From: Acanthamoeba castellanii str. Neff
Lineage: Eukaryota; Discosea; Longamoebia; Acanthamoebidae
NCBI RefSeq assembly: GCF_000313135.1
Contig: NW_004457549.1
Coordinates: forward strand, 48,629-112,628
Reading direction: 5' to 3'
Length of the DNA: 64,000 nt
Every line of letters starts with the position of its first letter. Position 1 is the stretch's first letter. The position numbers were made by a program, and so were the translations under genes. Shown here piece after piece: positions 36,305 through 46,146 of the stretch. The notes under the pieces are model-generated. The model did no database searches. It had not been told where the DNA came from and saw nothing but the letters and a program-made list of their open reading frames with translations.

Positions 36305-37115
36305 TCAAACCTGGGAGGAGAGGCCACCGTCGAGCACGATGACCTGGCCTGTGAGGTAGTCGCTGCCTACCAGAGAGCTCACCACGTCCGCCACTTCCTG
36401 CACACCACCACCATCCAATTACGTCGTGTGCGTGTGCATGTGCGGGTGTTGCGTGCCTCGGCACGACCAAGTCGAAGCGGGATGACGTTGAGGTCGATCT
36501 TGTACCGAATGTCGCGCAGCATTTCCGGGTCGATGTAGCCCAGCGCCACAGCGTTTACAATGATGCCCCGCGGTCCGTACTCCACCGCCAGCGACTTTGT
36601 AAGTCCTGTGTGTTGTCGCATGCTGCTTGAGAACGACACAACACGCACGCACAAACTCACGCACATGCACACGCACGATACCACAGTGGAGCATTTCTAG
36701 GGAGGAACGGACCTATGATGCCAGCTTTCAAGGAAGAATAGGCCGCTTGGCCCGTGTTGCCCATCAGTGCGATTACACTGCCCACGTTCCCGATTCGTCC
36801 TGTCATGATGGTGATGGTGATGGTGATGGTGATGGTGATGGTGATGGTGATGGTGATGGTGATGGTGATGGTGATGGTGATGGTGATGGTGATGGTGATG
36901 GTGATGGTGATGGTGATGGTGATGGTGATGGTGATGGTGATGCGCGTCACGAATACGAGCGTCCACTTCGTTAGCGTGGCGATCACGCATGGTCGCACAA
37001 ACACCATCATCAAAGGAGACGCCCATAGCGCTGTTTCATCATGGGTCGTAGCACGGTCTTCTCAGGTACATCGCACCAGCAGGTTGGTCGATACAACGCT
37101 CTTAAACCACTCACA
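36305..37115 (-). pseudogene. Truncated, frameshifted short-chain dehydrogenase/reductase (FabG-like) remnant
   Basis: The C-terminal half of a classical SDR is readable on the minus strand: STNLLV, VLRPMMKQRYG, RRIGNVGSVIALMGN, the catalytic AAYSSLKAG (YxxxK), LTKSLAVEYGPRGIIVNAV, GYIDPEMLRD, and SDYLTGQVIVLDGGL at the C-terminus (stop 36305-36307). The Rossmann half (GxxxGxG and NNAG motifs) is absent: the next gene starts about 190 bp upstream and no matching sequence lies between. One base puts STNLLV and VLRPMM in different frames at about 37067-37075, with no room for an intron. One intron is a 22-copy hexamer array. A decayed gene is the simplest reading; a mis-assembly is the alternative. 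Confidence 0.7.
36807..36942 (+). repeat. (GATGGT)n hexanucleotide array
   Basis: About 22 near-perfect copies of gatggt inside an intron of the SDR remnant. It gives spurious Met-Val, Asp-Gly, His and Ile-Thr frames on both strands. Confidence 0.95.
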
Positions 37116-37302
37116 CACAGAGAGAGAGAGAGAGTGACCCCACACACTCGGGCCTGTTGTGTCTACAAAATAGTTCCACGCCCAGCATTTTTGGAGAATG
37201 TTTCAGCCACAACTCGTCCAGATTTTATCCAAATTTCTGATTCTCGCAGTATTTATTGGCGCCTCTCAGAAGAGGCACCCATTGAACATAACCCACCAAA
37301 AC

Positions 37303-38008
37303 ATGTCGAACCCCAAGGAGACCACCCAGCAGAGAGCCCACGTCGTAGCCCTTGATGGAAGCGAAGACGCTGATAAGGCCTTCGTGTGGGCGTTGAGGAA
37401 CCTGGTAAATGCCCCCTCCACCTACGCACCACGCTGTCTTTGTTCTCACCCCCTCCCGGTTTCGTCGCGCAGCCCAAGAACGATAAGCTCGTCCTCGTGC
37501 ATGGCATCCACACGCAGCCGCTCGAGAACCCGCACATGGACTGGATGGACCAGGCCACCACCCTTTCTCGCGAGGAGCGCGCCCGGCTGGCAAAGGAGCG
37601 ACACAAGGCACTCTTCAGCCACTACGAAAAACGCTGTAAGGAAGCCGACGTACGTAGTCCACCTCAGTGCCACATTATGCCGTCAATAGGACACTGCTCA
37701 CAGATGCCCCTTTGTGTGTGCAGCGCGTGTGCACGTTTGAGACGATCAAGTTCCGAAGCAATGGCGAGCTGGCCAACAACATCTGCCAGGTGGCTGAGGA
37801 GGATCGTGCCTCCACTGTCATCGCCGGCTCGCGAGGCCTGGGCCTGTACGACCGCGTCATGCTGGGTACGACCAACCATCAGCTTCGTTTGTTTGGCCTT
37901 AAAAGTGTAAGTTCCGCTCACCCAACTTCCCACTCTGCAGGTTCCGTTAGTACCGCCCTGCTCAACCGGTGCCGCTGTTCCGTTCTCATCGCGCGCGACT
38001 CTTCGTAG
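37303..38008 (+). CDS. Universal stress protein (UspA family)
   Basis: Small cytosolic nucleotide-binding-fold protein. Exons 37303-37404, 37473-37649, 37724-37865 and 37941-38008 total 162 codons plus stop, normal for the family. The first strand is AHVVALDGSEDADKAFVWA (D and S of the ATP-binding class); the second LVLVHGIHTQ. STVIAGSRGLGLYDRVMLGS VSTALL reproduces G-x2-G-x9-G-S/T, the ATP-binding signature, and CSVLIARDSS is the last strand. Start at 37303 is preferred. An in-frame upstream Met at 37198 would add a hydrophobic 35-residue leader (LVQILSKFLILAVFIGA), which would be unusual for this family. It lies head-to-head with the SDR remnant. Confidence 0.92.
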
Positions 38009-38546
38009 CCATCTCCAAGGCTCTTGCTCCTCCCGTCGCAGCCAACGCAGTTCCAAAAAAGTGTAAAGACCCTTCAATAAAGACAACTACAACAACTATC
38101 GGTTCATTACTACATCGGTGGGTCGTGCTGTTTCTCTTGGTGGTCTACACTCCACAGCTACAGGTGCCTTTCTCTCACCTCATCTGCTGAGGCCTTGCTT
38201 GAGTGGCGCTGGCCTTTAGGTCAGATTTCCATCGAATTGCCGTGTTAAAGGCCAAATCAGGATAAAACAGGGCAGCAAAAAGTGCCCCAAAATCAATTCA
38301 AAAAAACCCACAGCACGAAGCAAGCAGCGGCTCCTCTACGCGTCTTCTTGAGCTCTAGTAGAAGGCTCCGCAACAAACAACAACAAAAGGTAGGATGACC
38401 TCGTTTTCACGTTGCGCAAAAGAACCATTTCGCAACGGCAGCTTCGCCATTGCTCGATCCGCGGTTTTGTGCTTCCAGGGGTTGGACATCTTACCTGCTC
38501 CTTCCTCAGGTAGCGACAAATACAGAGGCGAGCTGACTGCTTTCAC
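38009..38546. other. Intergenic region between USP and F-box genes
   Basis: 538 bp, both flanking genes on +. A likely poly(A) signal (aataaa) occurs at about 38075. The rest is presumably the F-box promoter; no coding signal. Confidence 0.4.
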
Positions 38547-40034
38547 ATGCCGAAAAGACAACGCCTTTGTTATGTGGAGGACGACGTGGTGTCCTCTCTC
38601 CCTATCGAGCTGTGGCACGAGGTCTTCCTACGTGTTGGTTTCTTCGACTTGATGGTACGAAAGCGCAACCACCAGTCTTTGTTGATGTACACTTAGCATC
38701 CGGCTGTCGCTAGGTCTCGCTGCCTGGTGTGAGTAAGACCTTCAAGCACATGGTAGGGGAGGACAACGACTATCTCTGGTAATCTCTCAATTCTTCTTTC
38801 ATTGCTTTTACCGTGAGGTGTTGACCTTCGCTGCTCTACACAGGTACAACCTGTGCAAGCGCGTTTTTGGTGTAGAGCATATCCGTCTCCATTCCTCCCT
38901 TGTCGCCTTCTTCTCGCACGGCTGGAAGGAGGTTTTCGAGGCCAGAGGTGCGCGGCATGCCAACATGTTTTTCCTCAACCCACCAACCCGACTCTTACCC
39001 TTCCGTAACGCAATAGTAAAGCTTCTGCTGCGACTGAGTGGTGCCGACTTGGCCGCTATTGCCAACTTCCCTCGTGCGCTCATCAGCGAAGAAAGGATCT
39101 GGGAGCCACAGAGCTATCACCTCCGGTACGTCGCGCAGTGCAAGTGGGACGTTAGCGGACATGGCGAGTTCTGAAACGTTTCTCTTAGGCTCGCAGTCGG
39201 CCTCAACGACCTGCCGGAGATGAAGGAGATCTTGAACATCCTTAAACATCGTGGCCAGTACGACGCCTCACGCCATCGCTTCCTCGAGCTACTGCACACT
39301 CAGAAGGAGTACGACATCCTCAGTCAGTACGCGTTCTTCTCTCGGCCAGGCGATGACGCGGTGGGGAGGAAGCGACGCTGCTTTGAGGTTCTGTCAGAGA
39401 TTGCCAACTGTGTCGAGTTCCTACGACGAGGGGCCGGTATGCCCAAGTCTGGCAGGCGAATGTCGCGCGAAGGTCTGATGCCTATGACACTGGAAGAAGA
39501 GGAGCACTCGGAACCAAGGGGCACCAGACGAGCCATCGTCGCCGCGAAGGACCTTCGGGCCGTGCAAGCCTGTGTGTTCGCGATGAAGACACTCGGGGCT
39601 GAGAAGGACACGCTTGTGGTAGAGAGCAGCTTGGCGCAGGGCCGAATCCACCTCGCCTTCCTCGATCTCAAGAATGCGCGGAAGGAACTGGTAGTCAATG
39701 GCGAGACGCTCAACTCCATGCACCTGAGGAACTTCATCTCTGCAGGTACCTTCAATCATCCCTTTGCATCGAACTCTTTTTCTCATTCATCTTCTCATGT
39801 CCAGATCACCCGAGCCTCACCGATGCTCTGCTCGAGCGAATGGGTGTGCCGGTGGACGTCGTTCCCGCATGGCTGTTCTACTTCTTCCTTGTCTACGTGT
39901 GCTGCCTGGGATTTAGCGAATCGAGCACCACCAACTACCACCTCGACTCCCTCGTCGCCGGTACGCCCCGCCGTAACCAGCGTGCTTCGATGCAGTCCGT
40001 CCTCAACTTCTTGAGCACGCGAGCCTCCGCCTAG
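38547..40034 (+). CDS. F-box protein
   Basis: Five exons (38547-38654, 38714-38778, 38844-39125, 39189-39745, 39805-40034) total 413 codons plus stop. The N-terminus carries a clear F-box: SLPIELWHEVFLRVGFFDLM, VSLPGVSKTFKHM, DNDYLWYNLCKRVFG. This predicts Skp1 binding within an SCF ubiquitin ligase. The remaining about 330 residues are mostly helical (LNDLPEMKEILNILKHRGQY) and may form a degenerate ankyrin/ARM-like array, but no repeat family is convincingly matched. A hydrophobic segment (WLFYFFLVYVCCLGF) lies near the C-terminus. Start at 38547 gives the F-box at the expected distance from the N-terminus. Confidence 0.82.
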
Positions 40035-40107
40035 TAGAAGAAGCCTTCAATCGCTGTAACCTTTTCTGCAGCGGCAAGAACACGAATGTACATGTTGTAA
40101 AGCTCTC

Positions 40108-42935
40108 TCAGCTGTCTTCATGCTTGAAGCGACGCAGAGACGCGCCCAGAGATTTGGAGAATCGGGCGAGCCCGCCTGCCTTCTCTGTCTTCCCCTCTCT
40201 CTTGCGTTCTCCTTCCTCCTTCTCTCGTTCTTCATCCTCGTCGCTCTCATCTCGTTCCTCTCTGACCTCGCCTTGGTCATGATGCCGGCCGTGATGGTGG
40301 CGATGGTGATCGTGATGCGGCTTATCCCTGCCACTGCTACGACTGCCGCCGAGCTTGGGCGGAAGCGGAGGCGGGTTCAAGCGCAGCGGCCCGGGCGAGT
40401 GGCGCTGGTGCCACGTCTGCGCGAACAGCTTCACGTAGAAGACCTGCGCCGGGTTGCGGATAGTCCCCGGGCGCGCGGCCCGGACCAGGTCGATGGCATC
40501 ACCGGGCTTCATGCCCAGCGCCACCAGTACGCTCACCACCACCATCCCCGATCGGCCTTTCCCGCCGTTGCAGTGCTGACACATTGAAGTGTTCGGCGTG
40601 AGCAACCAGAACGAAGAACGAAGAATGAAGAGGCTTACCACGACGATGACCTTGTCCTCGCGCAGGCGTGTGAGGAGGAGCTCGACGAGGTCGACGAGGA
40701 TGCGCATCGATTCGGGGATCCACTTGTCAGTGATGGGCGCCCACACGCTCTCGATCCCCACGTCCTTCGAGCGGGTGAAGAGCTGGGTGGCGCCCATCCG
40801 CTGCAGCTCCACCTCGCGCACCAGCGTCACCAACACGTTCGTTTCCACCGCAGTCTACTCGACGCCGTGGCGTTGAGGTGTCGTGTCGTGTCGCGCGTGT
40901 CGTGTGCGTGTTAGAGAAGAGACACAGACAAGGAGTAGCGCAGAAGAAACGTACGAGCACGCTGATGTCCTTGAAAATGTCGCGTCGATGTCGCTTCTTG
41001 TTGCGGCCCGGGCAACAGCATATGCCCAACCGCGCTCTCTTAGCGTCCCCCTGTACCCACACGACACGCAACACGCAACAAGACACGCTCAGACTAAGCA
41101 TTGTCTTGTTATGTGCAGGCCTCGAGCAAGAAGACTGTGGAAGAACGCACGATTAGGGTGGACGGCTCGAGGGGCAGGAAGTCGACGCACAGGGGCTCGC
41201 TGTCGGAGGTGGCGAGGACCACGCTCTTCCGAGCGAACGACACCAGCTGCTTGCTCCGCTCGTAGTCCAGGCACTCCCGTAGAAGCTCCCGCACCTCCGC
41301 CGAGACGCTCAGCTCCAGCGGCGTTCGACCGAACTGATCTGTACGAAGGCACCCACGCCGTGTCACACTTGTGTGTGCGTGTGCGTGTGCGTGTGCGTGT
41401 GCGTGTGCGTGTGCGTGTGTGGTGGCGACTGACCTAGCAGGGTCATGCTCGCGCCGGAGCGGACCAAGAGAGCCACCATCTCCAGGTTGTCAGCCTGCAC
41501 TGCGAGCGCCAGCGGGGTGAATCTAGTATTGTGTGGCCACCACGCCGCCGCGGTACGCGAAAGAGAAGGAACCATCAGCGACATTGCTGCCAATGCGGGC
41601 TCGTCAAACGACATCAGCGAATGAATGGAATGAGACGGAGGTGCCAACCCGGCTGAGTCCTGGCGGTTGACCTCGGCGTCCTTCTCAAGGAGCAGCGCCA
41701 CAATCCCGACGTGTCCCTGGCACGCGCACAGTCTTAAACCAACTCCGTCGATGTCACTGCCACACGCACCACCGCACACGCACACACGCGCCGCACACGA
41801 CTTTACCTGTTCTGCAGCTGAATGGAGAGCTGGAGCATGTGTATGCGCGAAGAAGAGTTCAGTCAGCTCAGTTCATGTATTGCGTTGGGGAAACCAGACC
41901 AAGAAGAGGGAAGAAGTTGGGGAGGTGAGCGGGAGACCTGTGGTGCCAATGACGGTGTAGGCATTGACGTTGGCCTCGTGGTGTATCAGCCTCGCCACGA
42001 TCTCCTCCCGCCCTCGGTGCGCGGCCAGTATGAGAGGCGTGGCGCCCATCTTGTCCCCCACATTCACCTGACACACGACGACGACACGACACACGACGAC
42101 ACACACGACACGACGACACACGACACGGCAGTCAGCCACACGTGGTGTCGGCCAGCCAGCGTTCGAGGCGCCGACGAGCGAGACGTACGTCGAGGCCGGG
42201 GGCCGAGGTCAGGAGGATGTCGACGATGTCCTCCGACGCAAACTGCACCGCGTCGTGTAGCGGCGTCGCTCCTCCCCTGTTCTGCTTGTTCACGTCAATC
42301 TCTACACCCCCACACGACACTATACGCACACCGCACACGACACGAGCATGTTTGAGAGTGTAGCGCGCTGAGGGTTGTGTGTGTGTTGTGTGCGTGTGCG
42401 TGTGTGTGCGGCGAGTACCAGGGCAGGAGGAGAGGAGGAGGATGAGGAGGTCCGCGCTGCCGGCGGTGACGGCGGCGTGCAGCGGTGTGCGTGCGTCGAG
42501 CGGGTCCTGCGCGTCGGCCCGCACGCCGCGGCGCGTGAGCTCGAACACGGCCGCCTTGTCCCGCGTCTCGCACGCCCACAGCAGCTCCGCGGTCTCTTCG
42601 GCCGAGGACTTCCGCTTCTCCTCCCGCACCTCTTCCTCTACTGCCTCCGCACCGGCTTCATCTTCTTCATCTTCATCCTTTCCATTCTCATCTCCATCAT
42701 CTGCTCTCGTGGCTTCGTTCGGTCGATTTCGAGGCGATTGGGTGGGCGTAGCAGATGCACCGGCGGTGTAGTCACCCCCCTCTTCCTTTGCCACCTCTTC
42801 ACCGCAACTGCCAACTTCAACTTCCGCTTCTTGCTCTGCTTTGACGTCGCTGTCGTTGTAGTTGTTGACTGAATTGGTTTCGTATTGTGGCCGGTCCTCA
42901 GGGGCGGGCACCGACGCAGGCAGCGGCGCCTCCAT
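40108..42935 (-). CDS. Ankyrin-repeat protein fused to KAP-type (CDKN3-like) dual-specificity phosphatase
   Basis: N-terminus (42935 down): about 130 residues of acidic low complexity. Ankyrin repeats follow, one or so per exon: DARTPLHAAVTAGSADLLIL, GGATPLHDAVQFASEDIVDI, MGATPLILAAHRGREEIVAR, GHVGIVALLLEKDAEVNRQD, FTPLALAVQADNLEMVALLV, FGRTPLELSVSAEVRELL. Then a phosphatase domain of the cyclin-dependent-kinase-associated type: LGICCCPGRNKKRHRRDIFK, VLVTLVREVELQRMG, WAPITDKWIPESM, and the P-loop HCNGGKGRSGMVV (HCx5R). AIDLVRAARPGTIRNPAQ matches the KAP C-terminal block. The C-terminal His/Asp-rich tail is low complexity. The stop is at 40108-40110. Predicted to dephosphorylate a phosphoprotein selected by the ankyrin array. 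KAP itself lacks ankyrin repeats, so the fusion is unusual. Exon joins around 41160-41350 are approximate. Confidence 0.82.
41371..41420 (+). repeat. (GTGCGT)n repeat in ankyrin-phosphatase intron
   Basis: About eight copies of gtgcgt; reverse complement of the unit in the archaemetzincin intron. Confidence 0.9.
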
Positions 42936-43077
42936 GTGTGCGAGCAGTGCTGCAGGTTGGATGATGGTGGTTGTCCCTCATCAGTGCTTCCACCTTGTTT
43001 TTCCATTTTTATAGTTATTTCTTTGTCTTCAGAAAGAAATTAAGGAAAAGAAATGAAGCGTTAAAAACACGAACAAG

Positions 43078-43727
43078 ATGAGCAACCAGCAACGGCAACG
43101 CATGTTCCAGGTCGATGACTCGTGGGGTACATGCCTCTGCCCTCTCATGTAAAGAAGGTTCAGGAAAAGGTTACGGAGGTGGAACTTAATCCTATAATGC
43201 CCGGCAACAGGAAATGAGGATGAGAAATGCGTTGTGTGCACTCAAACAGGTACTTATCCTCCCTAATCGTGGCTCTCCTCTTCTACTGTATTTTTTGATT
43301 TTTTAAAACATTATTAGTAGTAAACTTATATTTATTATTTGTTTTTAATCTATTCTGCGCAGTGTACCCGAGCGAGCGGCTGTCTGTGGAGGGCAAGATC
43401 TTCCACAAGCCCTGCTTCAAGTGTGCCGAGTGCAAGTCCACCCTGAGGGCCGGCAGCTACGCCGCCATCGAGGGCGTCTACTACTGCAAGCCCCACTACG
43501 CCCAGGCACGATGCCGTCGCGCCTCTCCTGCGCTACCAGATCTCTGACGTGTGTTGTGTTGTGTTGTGCGTGTGGTGCGTGCGGTGCAGAAATTCAAGCT
43601 GAAGGGGAACTACTCGGAAGGGTTTGGGCTGGAGAAGCCCACGGCCAAGTGGAGTGGCAAAGCGGACGCCTCGCCAGCGGCCGCGCCCGCACCCGGTGAG
43701 GTCGAGCCATCAGAATCATCATCATGA
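43078..43727 (+). CDS. Single-LIM-domain protein
   Basis: Small zinc-binding adaptor, probably cytoskeletal. Exon 1 MSNQQRQRMFQVDDSW (43078) joins at about 43211 to GNEDEKCVVC, and then to about 43364. The LIM domain runs CVVC...FHKPCFKCAEC...YYCKPHY, giving all eight zinc ligands in two fingers. It is followed by KFKLKGNYSEGFGLEKPTAKW, a block found after the LIM domain in small actin-associated LIM proteins of amoebae. The reading frame then stops at 43725-43727 after a Ser-rich end, about 120 residues. A GTGAG donor just before that (43695) joins in frame to an exon of the transporter at 43845, so a longer isoform cannot be ruled out. I prefer the short form. Confidence 0.8.
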
Positions 43728-43844
43728 GTGAAAGTGACACCATGCAACAACGACAACGAAAACAGTTAACATAATTGTGAGGCAGAAAAAAAGAAAAGGC
43801 AGTGAAAATATCGTTTTTTTCTTGACTGACTGAGGACGAGCAGG

Positions 43845-45966
43845 CAGCAGATGCGCGAGGCCGGGCAGGAGGGAACAGAGGTCTTCGGCTCGCGGGAGGC
43901 AAGCCACGCCGGGGACGACTCCTCAGCCAAGTACGTCTGCCCTCTTGCGCATTCCCCCCATTCTCGGCTGCCTGTCGAGAGGGGCCGGCCTGACTCCCGT
44001 GTCGCGCGCACCAAAGGGGCGAGCAACCGCAAGCCACAGAACGGAGCCCCGTGCGCCAGCTGGTGGTGGGCCTCCTCGTCATTGCCGGTACGCGCACCAC
44101 CTCTCTGTCTTTTGGAGTGGTGCTGGCACCACCAGTCTGCACGTCCGTGCCATGGCTCACACCCGCGCGTGAGCGACGCACCAGGTATCTTGGCTACGTG
44201 GGTGGGGTCCGCCGAGGTGGGTCAGTTCACCGAGACCGAAGCCAACTACGACAAGACCTTCTTCATCGTCTACCTCAACAACACATGGTAGCCCACCAGC
44301 TGTCGCAGTTCTTTTTGTGCGCCTGCGGCTGATTCCTTCCCGTGTGCGTGTGCGTGTGCGTGTGCGTGTGCGTGTGCGTGTGCGTGTGCGTGTGCGTGCG
44401 TCATGTGGTGGCACGCGTAGGCAGATCATGTGCCTCCCGCTTTATGTGATCTTTGTGGGGGTTGGGGGCTTGATGGGCAAAGGAGCCGGGGACGAAGGCA
44501 TCGCGGCCCACCTCACCCGCAAGATGCGCGAAGACGGCCTGTCGTGGCCCAAGGTCTTCCTCGCCGCCTTCGTGTCGGGCTTCTTCCTCATCGTGGCCGA
44601 CTACTGCTACTTCCTGGCCCTGTCCATGACCTCCGCCGGTATACCACTCGCTCGACGCTTCACATGCGTCGTCGTGTGTGTCGTGTGTGTCGCGTGTGTC
44701 GTGTGTATCGTGTGTGTCGCGTGTGTCGCGTGTGTCGTGTGTGTCGTGTGTCAACTGAACGTCGAGTGGGGGTGAATGGTGAATGATTCAGGCACGGGTA
44801 TTGTTCTATTCAGCCTGTCGTCGATCGTGACGTACCTGCTGTCGATCGTGGTGCTCAAGGAACCGATATCCGTGCTCAAGATCCTCTCCCTCGCGCTGTC
44901 GTTCGGCGGCGTGGTCATGATCACCTTCGGCGACCGAGAGAACGCTAAAAGTACGCACGCACACGCACACGCACGCACACCACCGCACGAGCACGCACCA
45001 ATGGGGAGAGGTGTGTACTAATAAAGATGCTCAGACTCTGATCTGAAGGACAGCTGGAAGGGCGACATCATCATGGCCGGTGGTGCTTGCTTCTGGGCTC
45101 TGTACCTGGGTGCCGTTATCTCCCCTCCCCCCACAACAACCTTCGCCACCCGGGTGTGTTGACGCTTTTGATTTGTTTTGTTTCATGGCCTTACTCGTGA
45201 CAGTGACCTACAAGAAGTTCGTCGGTGATCCGTCGCACACGACGATCAACGTGCAGAGCACGCTCGTGGGGCTCATTAGCGTGTTCTTCTCGTGGCCCGT
45301 CCTGTTCATTCTCCACTACACGGGCGCCGAGAAGTTTGAGTTGCCATCGGGTACCGCGGCGCCCCGCAGTGGTGTGGTCACAACCTTTCCAGCGATCCGC
45401 TTAACCACGGCCTCTTATTCTTCTTCTTCTACGTAGGCGGCCTGCAGATCGGCATCTTGGTGGCCACCACCTTCCTGGTGTTCTGCAACAACTACATGTT
45501 CACCTTTGGTGTCGCGCTCACCGCGCCGGGCTTTGTCACGATCGGTACTACTCGCTCATTTCAAACTGGGCCAGCCCTGATAGCTGTCCGACTCTAACTG
45601 GGTGGGGTGCGCTAGGGAGCATGTTGGCCATCCCTGCCTCGGCCATCGTGGATCGATTCGTGCGAGATGTGGCTTTCCCTCCGCTCAAGATCGGTACGTA
45701 CAGCGCCACCGCAAACGCACGCAAAGGTGATGTTGATGAGGTTCGCACTTTGGTTTGCGGCGCACTGCGCAGGTGGCACTGCGGCGGTGGTGGCGGGCTT
45801 CCTTCTGCTCAACATCGACGATCGCTGGCTGTGGGCCAAGATCAAGTCCCTCTTCTGCTGCTCATCGGCTGGATATTCGCGCCTCCCGCTTGACCCGTTG
45901 GACCCAACCGACAAGCAACACGAGCCCAGCTACGACGCACGCGACTTCTCGCTCAACGCAGCCTGA
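43845..45966 (+). CDS. Drug/metabolite-type transporter (SLC35F5-like, EamA superfamily)
   Basis: About ten transmembrane helices over roughly nine exons: RQLVVGLLVIAG, DKTFFIVYLNNTW, MCLPLYVIFVGVGGLMG, VFLAAFVSGFFLIVADYCYF (with LALSMTSAG after it), GIVLFSLSSIVTYLLSIVVL, ILSLALSFGGVVMITFGD, GDIIMAGGACFWALYL, VQSTLVGLISVFFSWPVLF, GILVATTFLVFCNNYMFTFG, AAVVAGFLLLNIDD. The ANYDKTFFIVYLNNTW and SSIVTYLLSIVVLKEPIS blocks match the SLC35F5 / yeast YML018C group. Likely an endomembrane carrier of unknown substrate. The C-terminal tail ends at 45964-45966. The 5' end is uncertain: the first hydrophobic exon (about 44040-44090) reads in frame from 43845-43938, but that stretch has no Met in frame. 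Confidence 0.82.
44341..44400 (+). repeat. (GTGCGT)n repeat in transporter intron
   Basis: About ten copies of gtgcgt, immediately upstream of an intron acceptor. The next intron (44640-44790) carries a tgtgtcgtg/tgtgtcgcg repeat. Confidence 0.9.
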
Positions 45967-46146
45967 ATGCACGCGCATTTTTGTCATACCAGCACAAGAA
46001 TTTTTGGAATGTTGGGAATATTCCCGCCAAAAGTAACGGTGAGGAGGGCTTGGAGTTTCCACCCAAACACACGGCTGTGCGCGGTGCAGATTTGAGGACC
46101 TGTAATCTGAACACAGTTCTGATTCAATTGAAGAAGAGAAGGAACG

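Noticed and set aside
36697..37026. Poly-His and Met-Val open frames
   Set aside because: Produced by the GATGGT hexamer array in an intron.
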